NCBI GenBank assembly: GCA_049840835.1
Contig: JASGJG010000001.1
Span: 248,001-312,000 of the forward strand
Direction: 5' to 3'
Source: JANLTX01 sp049840835
Lineage (GTDB): Bacteria > Armatimonadota > Armatimonadia > Armatimonadales > Armatimonadaceae
DNA: 64,000 nt
The notes under the pieces were generated by a model. The model was not told the DNA's origin, did not search any database, and saw nothing but the letters and a program-made list of their open reading frames with translations. Shown here piece after piece: positions 21,941 to 30,957 of this stretch; position 1 is the stretch's first letter, and each line of letters starts with the position of its first letter. The position numbers were made by a program, and so were the translations under genes.

Positions 21941-24900
21941 TCGGATTTTCCGCCCCATACGGTGATAGGCGTTCCCTCCCAGTCACCTTCCCAGAGCTTT
22001 TCCGGGCAGGCACGGCGCAGCAAGTTCTTCCAGAACTGTGCATGAGTGAACAGAGCATCATCAGTGGGGAGCAAGTCAAAGATAGTGCGCGCAGCGACCA
22101 GAATCAGTTTCTTCTTGGCACGGCTGAGCGCCACATTCAGACGGCGCGGGTCTAAGAGAAACGCCGCTGAGGCTTGCAAAAACTCCGGGTCACTTTCCAC
22201 AGCGCTGATAAGAATCGCATCGCGCTCATCGCCCTGGTAGCGCTCCACAGTATCCACGCCACCCTCTAAGAATGGATACGCGGCGCGCAATCCGGCACGC
22301 TGCGCTCGGTGGGGAACGACCACACCGAACCCAGTTTTACCGTCTAGCTGGTGCTCTTCGATTAGGGCGGTCAGAATCGGACCAAGAAGCTGCTCTTCCG
22401 TGAGGTTGCGGGTCTGGCTGGCGGATTCTCCATGCACAATAACTACCAGTGGGCAGTCCGGCGCGAGGGCGGCAGCGGCCAGCGGGTCGAATAGCATCTT
22501 GGGAGTAAGCGTAGACGTTCGGCGCGAGCGGTAGTCGATGCCATCATGGATATAGATTTCATCGCGCAGGAACCGGGCAAGTGTTTTGTGCAACCGGAAG
22601 CTCTCGGAAAACGCGATAGTGGGCACACCTCTCTCGGAGAGAGTCTCATATAGTGATCGATAGACCGGGTGTGTCTGAAACGTTCGGCCACGTTCCTGGC
22701 TCCAGTCGCGCTGTACAATCGGCGGCATCTGGCGCGGGTCACCGACAACAATCAGCTTGCCCTGCGGCGTGAGAGGCAGAGCTGCCATGAGCGCTTCTGG
22801 AAGAGACATCTGGCTGGCTTCGTCCAGTACAAGCCAGTCACAGAGATTCGTGCCGGTCAGCCCGGCATCTTTCACCAGACGATAGACTCCCCCCGGCGTG
22901 CCTGCCACCACGGCATAGCGCTCTCCACGAATCCGCTCCTGCGCCTCACTACCCTGCCCGCGCTCCAGGCGAATGAGCGGAATTTCCAGCAATTCAGGCC
23001 GGAAATGTGCCTCCCAGAGCACCGAATCTTTCTGGCGCAACCGAGTCAGTGTCTCTATAGCCTCACTGACCTCACGCAGCAGCACATCCGTGGCAGAGTG
23101 AGTCTTGCAGGAAAGAAACACCCGGCAGGGTACGCCATGCTCCAGCGCATCTTGAAGTCGTGCCAGAATCGCAAACGCACTGGCGTAGCTCTTGCCCGTG
23201 CCCGGTGGCCCCTGTACCAGCAGTATTTTTTCGTCAAAATGTCCGCCAATGTAAGCCCGCTTGCTCTCTTCAAAGTCATGGAAATGTCCGGCAGCATGAA
23301 ATGCCTCCAGGCCCAGGAGAAGGGAACCAGGAGTAGTTTCCGATGTGCCCCCGTGCGCTTCGCTTACGCCCCCGTCTATTTCCGCCTGCAGCGGGACGGG
23401 GGATTCAGAAAAGAGACCCAGCTGTAACTCTTCTCCTTTCCCCTGCCCCGGCGTAGCCGGAACAGGCGGGGGCGGCAGCGAGCCTGCGAGTGTGCCCCCG
23501 GCGCGCTCGCAGGCATCGCTCTGAGCACTCCCTCTTAGCCAGGCATACAGACTGTGCTTGTTTGTCTCTCCGTTGGCCTCCAGTGCTTTTAGAGCCTCGA
23601 TAACCTTGTGGTGCCAGTAGCCGAATAAGTCATCTGGCGAGGGGTCCAGAGTGTAGAGAGTATCAGCAGCAAGGGGACGCGCCATGGCCCCAAACGTGAA
23701 GCCAGCCAGCGAGCCGAAGCCACGGTCGAAGGTCAGCGATACCGTTGGGTTTTCAATAGTGGGTACACGCTCCAGGCGGGCGCGAGTAGCGTAGAGAAGC
23801 TGTTTGGGGGTGGGAGTGAAAGGCACACGCTCCTCTTCGGGCAGGCGCTCGTCTACACTCCAGCGCGGCGATAGAACCACCGAGTCGCCCTCCTTCAAGT
23901 CCAGAAGACCAAGCAAGGAGGGGAACTCGGCATCGACTTCCGTGAGGTCCAGGCGCAGAGTGATGCTCAGGCCATCTAGAGACCAGCCCAGCTCTTCTTT
24001 CAGCGCTCCTGTGAGGCGCTTGCCAGGATTCTCGGCCCGCCAGGCATCTTGCAGAGGCTTACGGCGCATACACTCCGCCAGTGCTTCCACGGTTTCCGGG
24101 GTGTTGTCTTCTGGGCTATAACGCACCAGCAGAGTTTCGCCGCGCAGAGCACGACGCTCCGGGGCTAGCTGGCGGGCATCTCGCCAGCCTGTCAGAAATG
24201 TATGGCGCTCCAGGGTCAGGAACTCGGCCAGGGCATCTGCCAGAGTATGTGCTCGTGGTTCCGGGGTGAGCAGCTTTGCCAGATCGAAGGGAGTTTTGGA
24301 AGCCCGTTCGTTCTTGGGCAGGGCATCGGCTACATGCGCCATTGCCTCCATGCGCTTCGCCGCAAAAGCCAGCAAGTCAGCACGGGAGACTCCGCGAAAC
24401 GGGTCGAAGCGCGCATCGTTGGCGGGCAGAGTACCCAAGGTCGCGCGGGAGTATTCACCGGGCAACCGGCTGGAGTGGCGTGGGCGATTCGGTCCGCCAT
24501 CGAAAACGCCGGCCTTGAATTGCTCCTTTAGCTCTCCCCAGTCGAACTTGAGATAGCTGGCTACATTGTGCAGCGACGGGCAGAGCAGAGGCCAGTTGCG
24601 CCGCTCCCGAATTTCATTGGTAAGGAAGGAGATAGACGGCGAGTCGTAGGCGGCGGGCTGAGTGAGCAGGTCGTACAGCGCGGGCGTGGTCTCGGTGAGC
24701 GCTTCTAAGTGCCGGGCCAGAGTGTCCAGAAGCGCGCTCTCTCCTGCCGGGTCGAAGAAGACTAGATGCAGCGGGACCTTCAGGTTACCATCGGCATCTG
24801 GGGCTGCCAATCGCGCAACGGCTTCCAGAGTTCGCGCGGTCCAGCGGGTTAGCAGGGCACGCTCATCGTCGTCCGTGGCTGGAGGTCGCTCCAGTAGCTC

Positions 24901-26040
24901 CACTATGTTTTCGCTACGCACGGGAGCACCTTCTTCGTAGGTGATCACGCGCGAGGCGGCGAGATAGGCGCGCTTGAGGCCAGGATCGCTCTGGAGGTCT
25001 AGAAATACCGTTACCAGGTTCGGGTGCAGCTCCGGACTGGTATGTGGCAATGTGGAGTGCCCCAGACCTGGAATCGTGGTCAGGGTGGGTAGCTCTACAG
25101 CCCGCCTGGCACGGAGAATCAGCTCGTCTAACCGTGGCCCCGCGCTGGTTGAAGCCAGCCTTCGGACGGTTTCTATACTGGCTTGCGGCGTGGTCAGTGC
25201 CTCACCGTCCAGATCTTTCAAATTGGCCAGGGCCTCGGCGGAACGAATACCCGCGCTCAGCAACGCTCGCTTATCTCGCGCCGAGAGATAGGGGACTATA
25301 GAAAGGTCTTTCTCTTCTCGGGCTGTCTTCTGGCAGAGTTCTCCGTAGCGACAGCCATCACACTTGCTTTCCAGCGCGAAGAAGAGGTTCTCGAAAGGCG
25401 CATCTGCCAGTCGGTCCGCCAGGGCATGCTCTCCCTGCACCAGCGCGTCTACCTCGGCGCGATAGGCAGCAGGGTCCGTGACCGTAGCGAGCGTGGCGGG
25501 CCAACCATCCGTCGACTCTCCCCGGTGCAGAATCGCTAGCCTAGGAGCAGGGATACCGTGCACCGCCTCTAAGAGAGCAGCATAGAACGCCACTTGCAGT
25601 CGGTGTTCTACTCGCGCCCCTTCGCTGGATTTGACATCGATGATATGAGCAGACAGCACTCCTTTAGCGTCGCAGAAAAGCTCAATAATGTCCGCATCGC
25701 CCCGTATGTTCCAGCGGCCTAACCGGGCTTCTAAGCGGGGCTGAAAGATAAGAGCGCTCTGGCCTGGAGAGAGCGCTGACCGCGCGGCATCGATACTGGG
25801 CAGCACAGTTCGGGTTTCTCGGAGCGCGGCGATAATCTGGCCTTCGAAATCATCGCCATCTTCGGAGAGCAGCGCAGATGGCTCCTGGGGGTATGCTCCT
25901 GCTTCGGTAAGAAATCCACGCCCATGCTCCCGCTCCACCATACGCAGACGCAGGTAGCGCTCACAGCGCCCTAGGCGTAGCTGCTGAGAGAAATCCGTCG
26001 GGGAGAGAAGGTAGCGGTTAAGAGGCAAATCGACGGGCAT
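21937..26040 (-). CDS. RecB-family nuclease fused to SF1 (UPF1/DNA2-like) helicase
   Basis: 1367 residues from the ATG at 26040; an upstream start at 26100 is rejected because a TACAAT box lies 9 nt before 26040. The N-terminal nuclease domain (about 1-270) of the TM0106/RecB type has the Asp-x-Lys core in HIIDVKSSEGARVEHRLQ and a cysteine set (CDGCRYGELC) that may bind an iron-sulfur cluster. A middle region with helix-hairpin-helix-like segments follows. The C-terminal helicase has Walker A VQGPPGTGKS (near 940), Walker B VLDEASQMS, and late motifs VERYQGDERDAILIS and NVALSRAKKKL. Probable DNA or RNA end processing in repair. DNA2-like fusions also occur in defence islands, but nothing else here supports that. 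Confidence 0.85.
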   Translation of the reverse strand: MPVDLPLNRYLLSPTDFSQQLRLGRCERYLRLRMVEREHGRGFLTEAGAYPQEPSALLSEDGDDFEGQIIAALRETRTVLPSIDAARSALSPGQSALIFQPRLEARLGRWNIRGDADIIELFCDAKGVLSAHIIDVKSSEGARVEHRLQVAFYAALLEAVHGIPAPRLAILHRGESTDGWPATLATVTDPAAYRAEVDALVQGEHALADRLADAPFENLFFALESKCDGCRYGELCQKTAREEKDLSIVPYLSARDKRALLSAGIRSAEALANLKDLDGEALTTPQASIETVRRLASTSAGPRLDELILRARRAVELPTLTTIPGLGHSTLPHTSPELHPNLVTVFLDLQSDPGLKRAYLAASRVITYEEGAPVRSENIVELLERPPATDDDERALLTRWTARTLEAVARLAAPDADGNLKVPLHLVFFDPAGESALLDTLARHLEALTETTPALYDLLTQPAAYDSPSISFLTNEIRERRNWPLLCPSLHNVASYLKFDWGELKEQFKAGVFDGGPNRPRHSSRLPGEYSRATLGTLPANDARFDPFRGVSRADLLAFAAKRMEAMAHVADALPKNERASKTPFDLAKLLTPEPRAHTLADALAEFLTLERHTFLTGWRDARQLAPERRALRGETLLVRYSPEDNTPETVEALAECMRRKPLQDAWRAENPGKRLTGALKEELGWSLDGLSITLRLDLTEVDAEFPSLLGLLDLKEGDSVVLSPRWSVDERLPEEERVPFTPTPKQLLYATRARLERVPTIENPTVSLTFDRGFGSLAGFTFGAMARPLAADTLYTLDPSPDDLFGYWHHKVIEALKALEANGETNKHSLYAWLRGSAQSDACERAGGTLAGSLPPPPVPATPGQGKGEELQLGLFSESPVPLQAEIDGGVSEAHGGTSETTPGSLLLGLEAFHAAGHFHDFEESKRAYIGGHFDEKILLVQGPPGTGKSYASAFAILARLQDALEHGVPCRVFLSCKTHSATDVLLREVSEAIETLTRLRQKDSVLWEAHFRPELLEIPLIRLERGQGSEAQERIRGERYAVVAGTPGGVYRLVKDAGLTGTNLCDWLVLDEASQMSLPEALMAALPLTPQGKLIVVGDPRQMPPIVQRDWSQERGRTFQTHPVYRSLYETLSERGVPTIAFSESFRLHKTLARFLRDEIYIHDGIDYRSRRTSTLTPKMLFDPLAAAALAPDCPLVVIVHGESASQTRNLTEEQLLGPILTALIEEHQLDGKTGFGVVVPHRAQRAGLRAAYPFLEGGVDTVERYQGDERDAILISAVESDPEFLQASAAFLLDPRRLNVALSRAKKKLILVAARTIFDLLPTDDALFTHAQFWKNLLRRACPEKLWEGDWEGTPITVWGGKSE

Positions 26041-26088
26041 CTGGCGTTTATTGTACGCCTCTCCGCTCCCACAGTCCACGCAAACAAT

Positions 26089-26120
26089 AAGGCGGCACAA
26101 GGTTGCCCTTGTGCCGCCTT
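26089..26120. terminator. Strong hairpin between the nuclease-helicase and DUF4139 genes
   Basis: AAGGCGGCACAAGG (26089-26102) and CCTTGTGCCGCCTT (26107-26120) form a perfect 14-bp stem with a 4-nt loop. On the minus strand it is followed by TTATTGTTT, so it probably terminates the gene at 27753. Confidence 0.7.
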
Positions 26121-26130
26121 GTAGAAATTT

Positions 26131-27753
26131 CTACCGGGTGAAGTAGTGCCAGGTATAGTCCAGGTTCACGCAGGTCTTGCCGCCGGGGGGCAGGGTGGTC
26201 TTCCAGGCAATCTTCCCGAGACCCGTAAAGCGAATACGGTCGAAGCCGCCATAGCTACCCAGCCAGCCAGGGACGTTATCATCAGCCAGGGGGTCCAGGG
26301 CGGAGATAACACCATCTAACTTGGTGGTCTCTATCTTGCCCAGTACATAGCGCACCACTTCGATCTCCACAGGTTCCTTGCGGAAGTTGCAGAGCTCGAT
26401 ATGACCGGCCATACTTACCTTCTGGTAGTCGTAACCATCGGATTTTCGCTCCGCCGGAGTGCGCCCGGTCTCTTTATCCGTTCGCTTGACAGAGATATCC
26501 GGCGCATCGGTAAGGGAGATGTCGGACCAGCCGCCCTTGCTGGTGAAGGTAGAGAGACCCTGGGCTACTACATTGCCGTTGCGCAGAATCAGCGCCGGGC
26601 CAGTGGTCAGCGGATAGGCGGAGGTATTGGTCAGGCGAATCTGGTGCTGTGCCTTGGGGGCTGCTGCCAGGCGCATCAGCTCGGCGTTCAGCGACGATGT
26701 GTCATAATCCCCCGCCGCATTTCGAGTGGGGCTGGGCCGAAGTTCCAGCGTGTAGACATTCTTATACGGAATCGTGAACTCCGTAATAGGTAGCACCATG
26801 CGCTCCCCTTTGGCAAGAGTAACATTCTTCAGCGAGAACACGAACAGGTCTTCGTTGTCATCCGCTCCCGTCACTTCGGGGATATTCGCACCGCCCGGAC
26901 CTTCATCGGCAGGGGCATAGGCGGCACGCTCACTCATACGGGCCATTTGCCCCATGGCAAGCGCATTGCTGGTGCGCGCGTCTGCCCGGAAGTAGGGAGA
27001 GAGCGGCGCTATCGCCTGCTGAATCGCAATGGGGTCTGTGGTGTCCTTGAACGCGAAACTGGGCACGCCCACAACCAGGTTCATATTGGTGTTCTTCAGG
27101 TCGGTCAGCTCGTTGATCAAGGTCGCCTGCATCTTTACACGGGCGTTGCCCGCGCCGTCCAGATCGATTTTGTAGCCGGGAATCCAGCGGAGCCCTTTCT
27201 GCAGGTACATCACGCCCACGTTGGCGGTGTCTCCCGACGTATTAGTGAGCCGTAGGCTCAGCCGGGGCTTCTGCGTGGCCTCATCCACCGTTTTTTTGAA
27301 CCCATCTGGGAAGGTCACTTCGCGAATGCGCCCCAGGTCTATGGCCTTGGCTCCCTTTTCGGTCTGGAGCAGAATCAAGTTGGCGGTAATAGAGAGAAGC
27401 GTCGCCTGATAGGCTTCCCCATCGTGCTCTTTAATGGTCAGAGATTTCCCTATGTTCTGGGCTAGAAGCTCGGCCAGGCTCGCCGCATTGCGCTCTCCCG
27501 GCACGGTTTTCAGACCCGCAGTAACACTGACTAAGCTTGCGCCACCACTGGCGTAGGGCCAGAACGTGCCTAAAACTGGCATCGGTAGCTCATCTAAAAC
27601 GGCGACGCCGTCTTTGACGGGAAGCCTTCCTTCTGCCAGCACGAACGCGTGACCATCCTTGAAAACGGTGACTTCCTTTACGGGCAGGGCTCCCTGTGCC
27701 CACGCACTGGTAGCGGCGAGCACGGCTCCAATGCTAAATATCTGTCGTTGCAT
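26131..27753 (-). CDS. DUF4139-type exported protein
   Basis: 540 residues from the ATG at 27753, with GGAG just before it. The frame is open further to 28119 but that part is antisense to the lipoprotein gene and lacks a signal peptide. From 27753 the signal peptide reads ..AATSAWAQGA. The body matches DUF4139: an N-terminal strand-rich half (VKEVTVFKDGHAFVLAEG), then LRLTNTSGDTANVGVMYLQ, GLRWIPGYKIDLDG and NLVVGVPSFAFKDT, and a C-terminal beta-sandwich. DUF4139 proteins are widespread and poorly characterised (some are called MuiA). Likely periplasmic or surface beta-rich protein; function unknown. It diverges from the lipoprotein gene at 27812. Confidence 0.8.
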   Translation of the reverse strand: MQRQIFSIGAVLAATSAWAQGALPVKEVTVFKDGHAFVLAEGRLPVKDGVAVLDELPMPVLGTFWPYASGGASLVSVTAGLKTVPGERNAASLAELLAQNIGKSLTIKEHDGEAYQATLLSITANLILLQTEKGAKAIDLGRIREVTFPDGFKKTVDEATQKPRLSLRLTNTSGDTANVGVMYLQKGLRWIPGYKIDLDGAGNARVKMQATLINELTDLKNTNMNLVVGVPSFAFKDTTDPIAIQQAIAPLSPYFRADARTSNALAMGQMARMSERAAYAPADEGPGGANIPEVTGADDNEDLFVFSLKNVTLAKGERMVLPITEFTIPYKNVYTLELRPSPTRNAAGDYDTSSLNAELMRLAAAPKAQHQIRLTNTSAYPLTTGPALILRNGNVVAQGLSTFTSKGGWSDISLTDAPDISVKRTDKETGRTPAERKSDGYDYQKVSMAGHIELCNFRKEPVEIEVVRYVLGKIETTKLDGVISALDPLADDNVPGWLGSYGGFDRIRFTGLGKIAWKTTLPPGGKTCVNLDYTWHYFTR

Positions 27754-27811
27754 ACTCCATTGGAGACATCTATGTGTAAAGTTATTCGCTAATTGGGAAA
27801 TAATATTAGCC

Positions 27812-28429
27812 ATGAAATACTCGCTCTTTGGCGCAGCCGCCGTAGCTACCTTTGCTCTTTCTGGCTGTGGCGCCGTGAACTCCCTGATTCCCGATATCGA
27901 TAACCTGGCCGCGCTAGATGGCACCACGGTAGATACCACCGTCGGTACCGGGCGCGCTGTTATCTCCGGCAATGTTTCCAAGACCGCGACTTTTGCCGAT
28001 AGGGACCTGCCGCAGAAGAGTAAGCTCCGCCGGTTGAAGCTCCGCCAGAGCCTGAACGAGAAGGTGACAGTGACCATGCCCGAAGGCAAGCCCTTCCCGG
28101 CTACCTTTACGCTCCGCAACCTGGAGCTAAGGATTCGTGTGTCCGACAGCGAGACCCGTGCAGTAGAGACATCGGCTTCACTAGCCGGGCCGCTGACCTA
28201 TACCCGTGAAGGCAGCACTAATGTCTATGCGCTCTCTGCTCCGGTAGAGATTAGCAATATTACGTTCGATGGCTCGGACTTCTCGACTCTGCGTGACATT
28301 ATCACCACCGCGCCCAGCCCGAACACAGTCGTGGCGCGTTTCAGTTTAGACGCTGAAGACACCGAGCTACCCAGCGGAACTGTGCTGCGCTTCGCCCTTC
28401 AGGGCGGCAAAGCCAAGGTCGAACTGTAG
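27812..28429 (+). CDS. Predicted lipoprotein
   Basis: 205 residues from the ATG at 27812; an upstream frame to 27659 is antisense to the DUF4139 gene and is rejected. The N-terminus MKYSLFG.. ends in lipobox LSGC at residue 18, so it should be lipid-anchored. The mature part is Thr/Ser-rich and beta-strand-like (VTVTMPEGKPFPATFTLRNL, VVARFSLDAEDTELPSGTVL). No family is recognised. A hairpin terminator follows 17 nt after the stop. Confidence 0.75.
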   Translation: MKYSLFGAAAVATFALSGCGAVNSLIPDIDNLAALDGTTVDTTVGTGRAVISGNVSKTATFADRDLPQKSKLRRLKLRQSLNEKVTVTMPEGKPFPATFTLRNLELRIRVSDSETRAVETSASLAGPLTYTREGSTNVYALSAPVEISNITFDGSDFSTLRDIITTAPSPNTVVARFSLDAEDTELPSGTVLRFALQGGKAKVEL

Positions 28430-28445
28430 TCTCTTTCGCAGCAAA

Positions 28446-28482
28446 AATAGGCCCGCCTTGTGCGGGCCTATTGCTCTCTTTT
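28446..28482 (+). terminator. Intrinsic terminator of the lipoprotein gene
   Basis: AATAGGCCCGC/GCGGGCCTATT (28447-28472) with a 4-nt loop, followed by a pyrimidine-rich GCTCTCTTTT. Confidence 0.75.
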
Positions 28483-28518
28483 CCCATTTTTCTAAGACCA
28501 CTCCGGCTGGAATCCTGG

Positions 28519-28524
28519 TATAAT
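28519..28524 (+). promoter_or_regulatory. Extended -10 (TGGTATAAT) of a leaderless gene
   Basis: TATAAT with an upstream TG lies 7 nt before the ATG at 28532, which puts the predicted transcription start at or next to the start codon. Confidence 0.55.
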
Positions 28525-28531
28525 TTCGCCC

Positions 28532-29101
28532 ATGACCCGCCGCTGGCTGATGATGCTTATCAAACCCGCTGACCTGCTCGTTTTGTTGAAAGAACGCAGC
28601 CGACCGGGTGAGTCTCTGCCATCGCCGCACCTTCCTCCAGACGTAAAAATAGAGGATGCGTATTATGATGAAGCGCGGGAAAGTTTTGTGCTGGTGCTGG
28701 CCAGTGACTGGTTCGAACCAGTCTCAGTCAGTAAGAGTCGCGATGGCTGGCGTGGCTCCTGGAACGAGCTGATAGTCGAGGTCGCCGATAGCATTACGCC
28801 TGCACCCTCTTCACTGCAGTCCACCGATTTCGATGCCATTCCTCCGCCTCCGGAAGCGCGTTGGGAAGCCTATTTCCTGCGCCCTGCCGATGTCTTAAAG
28901 CTTCTGGGTTCCGAAGGCGATGCCCCGCCGCTTCCTCCTGATGTTCGACTTCGTGGCGCTCACTACGATCCAGACCGTGGCGCGCTGGTGCTTTTTCTAG
29001 AGAGCGGCTTCTTTGCTCCTGCCCCCCAGCTTCGCGATGCCGAAGGCGTACGTATCACCCTACCCGAGCGCTGGTGGGGCACTGCTGATGCACGGTCCTG
29101 A
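28532..29101 (+). CDS. Protein with internal tandem duplication
   Basis: 189 residues in two repeats of about 85: IKPADLLVLLKERSR..LPPDVKIEDAYYDEARESFVL in the first half and LRPADVLKLLGSEGD..LPPDVRLRGAHYDPDRGALVL in the second, each ending in a short Trp/Phe-containing strand. No signal peptide or membrane segment, so probably cytosolic. I recognise no named family; the duplication suggests a pseudo-symmetric fold. It lacks a Shine-Dalgarno and is predicted leaderless. The first two codons may be replaced by the downstream M at MMLIKPAD, so the exact start is uncertain. Confidence 0.7.
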   Translation: MTRRWLMMLIKPADLLVLLKERSRPGESLPSPHLPPDVKIEDAYYDEARESFVLVLASDWFEPVSVSKSRDGWRGSWNELIVEVADSITPAPSSLQSTDFDAIPPPPEARWEAYFLRPADVLKLLGSEGDAPPLPPDVRLRGAHYDPDRGALVLFLESGFFAPAPQLRDAEGVRITLPERWWGTADARS

Positions 29102-29148
29102 GCAGCCCCTATCAGAATAACCTATAATTCAGAGGGAGGATTACCCTC

Positions 29149-30288
29149 ATGAGCGATATTGCCACCCTGGAACCTGCGACCCCCGAGACAGCGAACTCTA
29201 CAGAATCTGGCCTTCTCCTCGATTCTTTAGAAATCGAGAATTTTCGCTGTTTTCGGCATTTGGTTATTCCCAAACTCGGAAGAGTTAATCTCATCACGGG
29301 AAAGAATAATGTAGGCAAATCTACCTTGCTAGAAGCTATCTATGTAGCCTGTCGGCAGAACAAACTGCAGGCTTTACGAAGCATTCTTTCATATAGACAA
29401 GAAATTCCTGGCTTTCTTCCGCCAAATTCTGACACACTTAAATCTGAACTGAAATACGAGAAGAATTTCTTTCCTTATGTTAATAATATATTCTATAATA
29501 GGATATTCGACGGAATTGGAGAATTCTATGTGAAAACGTCAAATAATAAAGTGACTTTCTCAATATTTTCAGAAAATATATTTCATGAAGAAGAAAAGAT
29601 TTTGAATGCAAAGCCAAATCCTGAATTTTATATAGCTGTCTCATCTGAAGGTAAAATAGATGGTATTCTTAAAATTGAAGATTTTTTAACAAATTATGAG
29701 ACTCGTGAAATAAAATTATTGGATTCTATTCAGTTTATTCGTTTGTTTAGCCCTGTTGGATCATCGATTGATTCTATATGGGATGAAATATCCTTAACAG
29801 GTAAGGAGAGTGTTGTGATTCGTTATATGAAAAATTTTATACCTGGTATAGAGAGGATTGGTTTTAGAAATAGTAATTATGAGGCTTTGAGGAGGCCATA
29901 TGTTAAACTTGAGAACATTGACGCACCTGTACCCTTGCGGAATTTTGGTGATGGGGCGCATAGAATTTTTCATATTGCCACATCACTTACATCATGTCAA
30001 AATGGAATTTGCCTAATTGATGAAATAGACAATGGTATTCATTATTCTGTCTTAAGGGATGTTTTTAGATTTCTACTAACAATTTCTGCGAAATATAATA
30101 TTCAGATAATATGCACAACACATAGTAGAGAATGTATTGAAGCATTTCAAGAAATAGCCTCTAGTGATAGCGATCCAAACTCAGGTATGTTGATTCGTCT
30201 GGCTAATCATGATGGAGGCATCATCGCCACGAATTTTGATGAGGAGGATTTGGGAGTCATGACACGGCGCGGGCTTGAAGTTCGGTAA
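29149..30288 (+). CDS. AAA (OLD/RecF-type) ATPase of an ATPase-TOPRIM pair
   Basis: 379 residues. SLEIENFRCFRHLVIPKLG, Walker A GKNNVGKSTLLEAI (near 48-60) and a C-terminal ABC-like part with LRNFGDGAHRIFHIA (signature-like), Walker B GICLIDEIDNGIHYS and the switch His in CTTHSREC are all present, as in the AAA_15/AAA_21 SMC-like ATPases. Its stop overlaps the start of a TOPRIM-type gene (TAATG at 30286-30290). Such pairs occur in OLD, Gabija and PARIS-like defence systems. The middle part (29440-30180) is much richer in A+T than the flanks, consistent with horizontal transfer. The exact system is not assignable from sequence alone. Confidence 0.8.
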   Translation: MSDIATLEPATPETANSTESGLLLDSLEIENFRCFRHLVIPKLGRVNLITGKNNVGKSTLLEAIYVACRQNKLQALRSILSYRQEIPGFLPPNSDTLKSELKYEKNFFPYVNNIFYNRIFDGIGEFYVKTSNNKVTFSIFSENIFHEEEKILNAKPNPEFYIAVSSEGKIDGILKIEDFLTNYETREIKLLDSIQFIRLFSPVGSSIDSIWDEISLTGKESVVIRYMKNFIPGIERIGFRNSNYEALRRPYVKLENIDAPVPLRNFGDGAHRIFHIATSLTSCQNGICLIDEIDNGIHYSVLRDVFRFLLTISAKYNIQIICTTHSRECIEAFQEIASSDSDPNSGMLIRLANHDGGIIATNFDEEDLGVMTRRGLEVR

Positions 30289-30812
30289 TGCCATTTCCTG
30301 AGACAATTAATGGGCCGCCTGAAACTCTACTTCTGGTAGAAGGGCCGGATGACGTAAAAATTACCCAATCGCTTCTTCGTATATATGGCATGGACTATAA
30401 AATCCGAATCCAAGATGGTGAAGGATATCAAAAGCTTCGTAAAGAGTTACCTGTCATTTTTGAAGATTCACGACTCCGATATTTGGGAATCGTGGCTGAT
30501 ACGGATACAGACATAAACGCCAGATGGGCATCTGTCCGAGACCGACTGCGAGAATGTGGCTGTAAGCCGCCGAAAAATCTTGCCACTGATGGGGCTGTTT
30601 TTGAGGGGCCAAATGGAATTCAGGCTGGCGTCTGGCTTATGCCGGACAATACTATGGCTGGTGCCATGGAGGCTTTTCTTCGTTTGTTAGTGCCGGAAAG
30701 CGACCTAAACTGGCCTTATGCTGAAGAATGTGTAGAGAATCTGCCGAAAAAGGCTAAGGACTCAAATACCTGGCGAGACAAAGCTCGACTCCATACCTGG
30801 CTCGCCTGGTAG
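30288..30812 (+). CDS. DUF3226-like TOPRIM protein, truncated by an in-frame amber codon
   Basis: 174 residues before a TAG at 30810-30812. TOPRIM-type features are visible: LLVEGPDDVKI near 14-24 and GIVADTDTD near 66-74, with the conserved Glu and Asp residues. The C-terminus stops at LHTWLAW. The same frame continues after the TAG as EQPGKPPETV..AAQAFIAWVTRLFEIEAQV to a TAA at 30936-30938, which is how DUF3226-type proteins normally end. So the natural protein is about 216 residues and a CAG-to-TAG change, or readthrough, is likely. The partner ATPase gene overlaps by one base. Confidence 0.75.
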   Translation: MPFPETINGPPETLLLVEGPDDVKITQSLLRIYGMDYKIRIQDGEGYQKLRKELPVIFEDSRLRYLGIVADTDTDINARWASVRDRLRECGCKPPKNLATDGAVFEGPNGIQAGVWLMPDNTMAGAMEAFLRLLVPESDLNWPYAEECVENLPKKAKDSNTWRDKARLHTWLAW

Positions 30813-30938
30813 GAGCAACCCGGCAAACCACCTGAAACGGTGCTACGATCTCCAGCATACTTTGATGCAAAGGCTGGCGCGGCTCAGGCATTCATCGCGT
30901 GGGTAACACGATTGTTTGAGATCGAAGCGCAGGTATAA
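30813..30938 (+). other. In-frame continuation of the TOPRIM gene after the amber codon
   Basis: 42 sense codons in the same frame as 30288-30812, ending with TAA. The segment is rich in aromatic and helical residues (AFIAWVTRLFEI) and looks coding. The TATAAT at 30934-30939 for the next gene overlaps its end. Confidence 0.65.
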
Positions 30939-30957
30939 TTTACAGGAAGTAACAAAA

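Noticed and set aside
26041..26100. Upstream start of the nuclease-helicase
   Set aside because: A TACAAT promoter box lies inside the extension.
27754..28119. N-terminal extension of the DUF4139 gene
   Set aside because: Antisense to a lipoprotein gene; a signal peptide starts at 27753.
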